A DNA stretch of 26,591 nt, taken from Dimargaris cristalligena. Its lineage: Eukaryota > Kickxellomycota > Dimargaritomycetes > Dimargaritales > Dimargaritaceae. How positions within the stretch are numbered: position 1 is the stretch's first letter; the number at the start of each line of letters is the position of its first letter. Location: the NCBI GenBank assembly GCA_027576995.1, contig JANBQC010000395.1:1-26591 (forward strand), in the 5' to 3' direction. Shown here in pieces: positions 21,435 to 26,591 of this stretch. A program made the position numbers and the translations under genes. The notes beneath the pieces are model-generated. The model saw only the letters and a program-made list of their open reading frames with translations. It made no database searches and had not been told where the DNA came from.

Positions 21435-22057
21435 AAGGCTGACAACTCGAACCCTCGCGTTAAGCGATTAGCCGAACTCGCATGATAAATTATAGTTTTA
21501 GCATAGTAATTATCTAGGCGCAATATAGTCTGAAGTTGCCCATTTCAGATTATACCTGCTATTGCACACTGCCAATACAGGGCCTCGGCGAATATAGCCA
21601 TCACTTATTCAACGGCTTGGCGGAATTGTGAGAAAGTATTAGAGATGGGCCGGTGTCTGAACCTGTTAGCGTCTCTACACACGATAATGTATCGTCTATC
21701 ACTACATTGTAAAGCGATATCGAACTTGAGATGCCCTGGTAGACCAATGCAATCCAGCATATTCAACCAGACGCTTCGAAACCTATTTTAGGATTAATTG
21801 AAGAGTTAGGGTCAATATAGGTGCTGTCTTCCACCATCCCTTCGATAGTCATATTGTCGGCTGAGAAGGGGGGGTTGGCCCTTGTGTCAATGCAATTCTC
21901 ACGGCAGAATACTTATTAACGACACTATACACAGTTCGCCACTTATCCGCTATTTGGCAGAGGAACCATTACGTGGTTACTGCATCCAGGGCGATCATTC
22001 GGACGAAGAGTTACAATGGTACCATCTATTAAACATCGACATGATTTCTGAGTCTTC

Positions 22058-22264
22058 ATGTACGCTGTTCCAGCGACCCCCGATATGCTACCGATTCACT
22101 GTTCGATTTTCCGTGCACCACATATACACACAGCTACGCTGCATGTTCAGTGTGGTCACTGCAGAAATCAAATGACTGGGAGTAATGCGCGGAGGTCGTC
22201 GCCCTCTCCTTCCGCTACCCCTTCTTCAATAGTCCTGTCCACCGTCCTCCCCCCGAGTTGCTAG
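22058..22264 (+). CDS. Possible small ORF with one CxxC motif (68 aa)
   Basis: ATG at 22058, stop TAG at 22262. The product has MYAVPATPDMLPIHC..., then LHVQCGHCRNQM (a CGHC knuckle at about residues 32-35) and a Ser/Pro-rich basic tail. The composition and codon choice look protein-like, and a TTTCTGAG just upstream could be a splice acceptor, so it might be an exon. Another frame (21882-22175) is open across the same DNA. No family is assigned. A single CxxC is not enough for a zinc site unless an upstream exon supplies the other pair. Confidence 0.25.
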   Translation: MYAVPATPDMLPIHCSIFRAPHIHTATLHVQCGHCRNQMTGSNARRSSPSPSATPSSIVLSTVLPPSC

Positions 22265-22550
22265 TGTCTATCTAAAACGTAACTAATCAAACCCGATTCG
22301 ATTGGGCGGTATCCCCTCTTAGAGATCCGCTATATCTATTTCTGCTCGATAAATAAGTATACTTAATACCTACTACATCCAAAACAATTCGCCATTGTGT
22401 TAGACAGTCCCCTGGCTAATCAATGGCAACACGCGCAAAACCCAAGTCTGCGCCCCTTCATTACTATTTCAATACGTTGTTCGACCGATTGGCCCGTATG
22501 TCCTGTAAGCTCCACCCTTCGCCCCATTATTCCCTATCGTCGCTTTAGTC

Positions 22551-22557
22551 CTTTATA
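22551..22557 (+). promoter_or_regulatory. TATA-like box of the DUF1365 gene
   Basis: CTTTATAGC, about 85 nt upstream of the ATG at 22638, in otherwise non-coding sequence. Confidence 0.4.
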
Positions 22558-22637
22558 GCAGTTCGACAACAAGACATTTGCATTCATTATCGGACCTCCA
22601 TTATCAACATTACAGTAGCTCGACTTTGTTTTTGAGA

Positions 22638-25382
22638 ATGAATTATCTTATGGAAATGCTTTTCCAATCGAAAATTGGACACCTTACCTTCACCCATGTT
22701 CCATGGCAGTATGGCCTAGGGGCGGTGGCACTTATCTTGGCCACTTACCTTGTGTTAAGGAGCCTTCTGTTTCGAGAACTGGTGTCCCTCGAAGGACTGG
22801 ATCGGACCAAGCCAGGTATCTATTTGGTGAACACACAGCACATGCGCTACTTCCCCGTCAAACATAGATTTCGATACCCCCTCTTTTACTTCAAGGTGGC
22901 ATCAGAGGAAATGGATGGGGGGATAGCGGAACCATGCACTACTCGCCATAGTGGGTGGGGTACGCTCCCGGTATTTCGATACAATAACCGGGCACTATTT
23001 TCCGTTTGGAACCGCGATTACCTGGGGCCAGGACCTACCGAGTCGGCGAAAGACTCAGCCAGTCCACCCTCAGCAATGGGCGTGCCTTCTTCCTTCCTGG
23101 TCAAGCTTCGCCACCAGCTGCGGCAACATGGGTTCGCCAACGTCGACGACATTAACCACGCCGAGCTGGTGACTACGCCGCGTTTCCTGGGGTACGCCTT
23201 CAATCCGGTTTCATTCCACTTTTGCTACCGCCGCTCCGTTCTCGCCGGCGACCTACGTCTCTCTAACCCGTCTCCAGAAATTCAGCAAACTCTGCGATTT
23301 ATTGTCCTGGAAGTAAATAATACTTTTGGCGAAAAGCACTTGTACATCCACGAACTTCCTGTGGATTCATCAACTCCTCCAGCTCAGGGTTCGAAGAAAC
23401 CAAAGGGGACCTCGTGTACCACGGGCAGCTTTACCACAGACCGGCTTTTTCATGTTTCACCCTTTAATAATCGACTGGGTCAGTATCGCATCTCCACTTG
23501 TTTCGACTCCCCGGCCTATTTGGCTATTTGTATCACGTTCTTTGACCAGCTCAATGCGAATCGCAAATTTCAGCTCCATGATGCCAATGACAATGCCAAC
23601 GTACCGGATATGTTAGCTAATGATGACGGGCGCTACCGTAAATTTATGGCCTCCGTAACTGGTCACGGCTACCGCTTGGACGGATGGAGTTTATTATATA
23701 TCCTAGTTGGTTACCCCTTGACGGCGTTTTTCACCATGCCACGGATCGTTTACCAAGCCGCACGACTGGCCTACTCCCGTTGCCTACCGGTCTATCCCAA
23801 ACCGGAACCCATGCCCCAGTCCATCGGTGCCCTAGCCCCCACCCCATTTGAGTACCGCGCCATACTAGTGGTTATGGATATTTTGTCCAAAATGACGGCC
23901 GTACGGAAACCCCGTTCTTCGGCAGTGGCCTTCACCCCCACCCAAATTCGGATTCGCCTGCCTTGTGCTCAACACCACTGGCTTCACATCCCCCCAACGT
24001 CGCCCGAGCCCACACGAACCCTTACAGTGGAGTGTACGAGTTACCGGTTTTTTGTCGATTTGCTGACCAGCGCCGACCCGTTGACCGGCTTACTGGAAAG
24101 CTACACCGAAGGCCACTGGGAAAGTGACGACTTACGCGCTCTGTTAGACCTGATGGCTAATTATTTTGGGGTGATTTCCCGTATCGTCACTGCCAACCAC
24201 TGGGCCAAACCGTATCCTAACCAGGCGCAATTGGGAGCAAGCTCCGACCGATTGGCATGGTGGTTCGCTATTCACCGGTGGCTCCGGTCACATCAGACCA
24301 TCTTCCCATATTCTCGTACTAATTTCATAGCGGATATTCGGCAAATGTTTGACGAACTCCTCGGTGCGGAAAAAGGATCCCCTTGGGGTTCCCTGTTAGT
24401 TCCCAGCCACGAATGGGCTACAGTAAGTGATTTATTTATAAAGGTCTAGTTCATGAGTGCCCTAACCCGGTCAATATGCCAGTACAAGGGTACCAGGTAT
24501 ATTACTTTCAACCCCTGATGGCATTAGGCATTCATTCGGGTGGGGTATTGTGGCGGCTACTAACTCTAATATTAAGGAAATTTATTGTTTTTATCGGGGT
24601 AGGCCTTGCAACCCATCGCTCCGGGCAGACAGTCTCATGGTGAGAAACGCCTCCGCATAGGGAAATACCGGACGAACTCTAATTCCGTTGATATGCCGGA
24701 CTCTGGTGGAGGAATTGATGGGCATACCCTGATACTGACTCCCTTGGACACGTATAGCCTGGAGGCCACTACCCGCCAGTACCGAGCCTCCCTCAAGTCT
24801 GGTATAGCCATTCGTCTTCCCCTACCCGCTTACGACCCATTGCCGGGGCACTCCAGCGTGATTGACCATTATCTTCTCCACATAATGGGCAATCTTACAT
24901 CGCATATGGTTCCTTTAAACAACGTGTTGGCGGCCCTCGGGCATACGATCCCGGTTACTTCACTGTCGAGCTGGTCCATTGCCAAGAAGGGTTTCGGACG
25001 CCCTCATTTAGCCTATACCTATTGGCTCATCCTGGACACTTTTCAGAGCCGCTTAGCCCAGAGTCTCTTTCGACTAATAGTCCGATTTGCCCCGGACACC
25101 AACACTTATGAAACCGGCCAACGGCTGATGCTGCTATGGCCACAAGTAATGGCCCGGTGGGTAAAGGATAAAGACACCTCCGGTGGTCCATCATGGTCCA
25201 GGACCAATCTAGAGAGCCGAGTGGAATCACCTACGGAGGAAGATGCGCAGGACACTAATTCGGGGACTTTGAAATACACGGATGGCCAGCCGAACCTCAA
25301 CATTTTTAATATCCGCCAAATGTCCAATGAAGTTCGGCAGTTGCGAGCCCTTAATTTTTGTAGAGCGTTACTAACCCTTTGA
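22638..25382 (+). CDS. DUF1365 protein with fused CFA-synthase-N-like segment (854 aa)
   Basis: Two exons, 22638-24422 and 24603-25382, join in phase 0 around a 180-nt GT-AG intron with a perfect TACTAAC branch site (24558-24564). The frame is open further upstream, but its first codon there is TTG, so ATG 22638 is the start. Residues 26-44 form a membrane segment. Residues 60-385 match DUF1365: PGIYLVNTQHMRYFPVKHRF, PRFLGYAFNPVSFHFCYR (181-198), LEVNNTFGEKHLY (224-236) and FHVSPFNNRLGQYR (271-284). Residues 432-511 resemble the CFA-synthase N-terminal domain: IRIRLP, YRFFVDLLTSADPL and LESYTEGHWESDDLRALLDL. Residues 540-854 are unassigned and no SAM-binding motif is seen. DUF1365 has no settled biochemical function that I can cite. 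Its genes often sit beside CFA synthases and FAD-dependent oxidases in bacteria. The divergent CFA-like gene 3.4 kb away supports a role in acyl-chain modification. The C-terminus could differ if there is another intron, as a second TACTAAC lies at 25370. Confidence 0.88.
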
Positions 25383-26591
25383 TGACCATATGTCTCTTGG
25401 ATTGTTATATTGTGGGGTATCAATTTTCGTGTAAGCACGCTTAATGGCATATTTAAAAAGCTGGGTGGCGCTAGCCTTATTCTGGAAGATAGTAATGGAC
25501 CAGTCCCAATGCCATACTCGCCCATCAACCAAATGACTGGTGTGTTCGTTAAATCACGGGCGGTTGCCCCCGGTATTATTTTACAACCTTCAAGTATCCA
25601 CCGAAAACCCACACGGTGGCGGGTGGAGCTTTTATTAATTTTTTGAGTGAGTTGCAGGGCCAATACTATAAATAGCCGTATTTTCACAATTTAATATAGT
25701 CTGATTAGCTTAAATCCTATTAATAATACTTTGTATTGGCACCATAGTTATTTTAGCATGGATCCACGTTGACGATAAAACTATTGCGTATTTTGGCCCA
25801 TCCCCCTAGTACACGAGCTTTGTCGGATACTGTGTGAAATATGCTACTAATGAATTCAAATGTTATTATGCAATTTATATTTCGGAAGGGAGTGTGCAGC
25901 AGTCACAGGATTTTAGCCCCCCCCAACGCGCAGCATAAGAAAGTATAGCTATTTTATGAGTAAAATGCTGTATAATGCAAGAATATAAAAAGGTACGTTC
26001 ACTAGTTGATTCCTTTGCCCGTCACGACGCCATTATCAACGGAAAACGCATCGAATACAGCCACAGCCAAAATATATACCATGTAAATTGCATCATTAAT
26101 AAAAGTACCCGTTGATCTTATCATTTGCCTTTTAATTACATCCCCTTTTCTAATTACCCGCTTATGAATATAGTTATTTGATTATGTTATCCGAATAACG
26201 AGTACGGCCAGAAGAGGCAAATTCGAAGTTTGCCGATGTAATGCCCTCCTTAGCATATATACACCCCGTTGTTCCGACGGGCTAGGAAATGGTAAGTTTT
26301 CAGCCAAGGGTGAAAATCGAGGAACTCTTGGGCCCCTCACCCTTTTTTTTAATATCTTCAAGCCCAAATCATCGTTTAACCTGCTAGCTGTTGAAAATTA
26401 TATCCCAAAGGGTCTATTATTCCCCCCTGTTTTTTGGCCAATTACATTAGTTTATTTTATTACCATATGTCCTCCCATTTTAATCACCCAAAATGTCCCC
26501 TATTGACTACACTACCCAATAAAACTAACTACCTAAAGATGCCTACTGTCCTCTAGCTGCTTTCTTCCCTTTTGCCCAGTTTTATTGACAC
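25383..26591. other. 3' flank and intergenic sequence, no gene recognised
   Basis: An open stretch at 25410-25646 (plus) has no ATG. It could be a downstream exon of the DUF1365 gene if splicing differs, since TACTAAC lies at 25370 and a GTAAGC donor-like site at 25431, but the phases were not established. The rest is AT-rich with C and T homopolymers (25917-25925, 26343-26350). No repeats matching the left end were confirmed. Confidence 0.4.

Larger units (their letters stand above)
19770..22550. other. Large intergenic region between the divergent lipid genes
   Basis: No confident gene was found. There is an AC microsatellite at 21423-21434 and a possible small ORF at 22058-22264 (listed separately). 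The remaining ORFs are short, without ATG, or without protein-like composition. It may contain upstream regulatory sequence of the DUF1365 gene. Confidence 0.45.

Noticed and set aside
21440..21545. Possible tRNA on the minus strand (GGTTCGAGTTGTC with a pairing GGCAACT about 90 nt upstream)
   Set aside because: The T-stem does not pair and the spacing is too long for a tRNA; pairing of the ends is likely chance.
25106..25687. Minus-strand 193-codon ORF
   Set aside because: Mostly antisense to exon 2 of the DUF1365 gene, which is anchored by a phase-matched intron with a perfect branch site.
1..26591. CRISPR array, bacterial operon or prophage
   Set aside because: No regularly spaced direct repeats of CRISPR type, and genes carry spliceosomal introns and TATA promoters, so the DNA is eukaryotic.

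Overview
This window looks like nuclear DNA of a filamentous, probably early-diverging fungus. The evidence is spliceosomal introns of about 100-525 nt with GTAAGT-type donors and TACTAAC/TACTAAT branch points, TATA boxes upstream of genes, and a fungal-looking SKP1. Two neighbouring genes begin with almost the same signal peptide, which suggests a lineage-expanded secreted family. A Kickxellomycotina/Dimargaris-like origin is only a guess. Gene density is low, with long AT-rich or low-complexity gaps, many C or G homopolymers and scattered LTR-like relics.

Layout. 1-1140: tandem repeats, palindromes and an LTR-like sequence. 1340-5571: two tandem paralogues of a putative secreted protein family. 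The first (1340-3124) is decayed by a frameshift and in-frame amber codons. The second (4410-5571) has an intact 244-codon first exon but a damaged or unresolved 3' part. 3508-4150: further decayed coding-like sequence. 6627-7649 (minus): an unrecognised 340-aa protein that may be the last exon of a larger gene reaching to about 8600. 8600-13000: essentially a gene desert with microsatellites, hairpins and a second LTR-like relic. 13026-14186 (minus): SKP1 in three exons, with an unusually large insertion in its acidic loop. 14540-16868: no gene recognised. 16869-19247 (minus): a five-exon cyclopropane-fatty-acid-synthase-like SAM methyltransferase with a TATA box and a probable 5'UTR intron. 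19560-22550: no confident gene; it holds a tRNA-like pol III relic and a possible small CxxC ORF. 22638-25382 (plus): a two-exon DUF1365 protein. 25383-26591: nothing confident.

The most interesting feature is a lipid-modification pair. A CFA-synthase-like enzyme and a DUF1365 protein lie divergently about 3.4 kb apart, and in bacteria these two families are often genomic neighbours. The DUF1365 protein also carries, after its DUF1365 domain, a segment resembling the N-terminal domain of CFA synthases, followed by a roughly 340-residue C-terminal part I cannot assign. A two-component system that modifies membrane lipid acyl chains is a reasonable hypothesis, but nothing in the sequence proves it. 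The second notable feature is the SKP1 with about 90 extra residues. All exon boundaries were derived by hand from splice signals and reading-frame phase, without transcript data.
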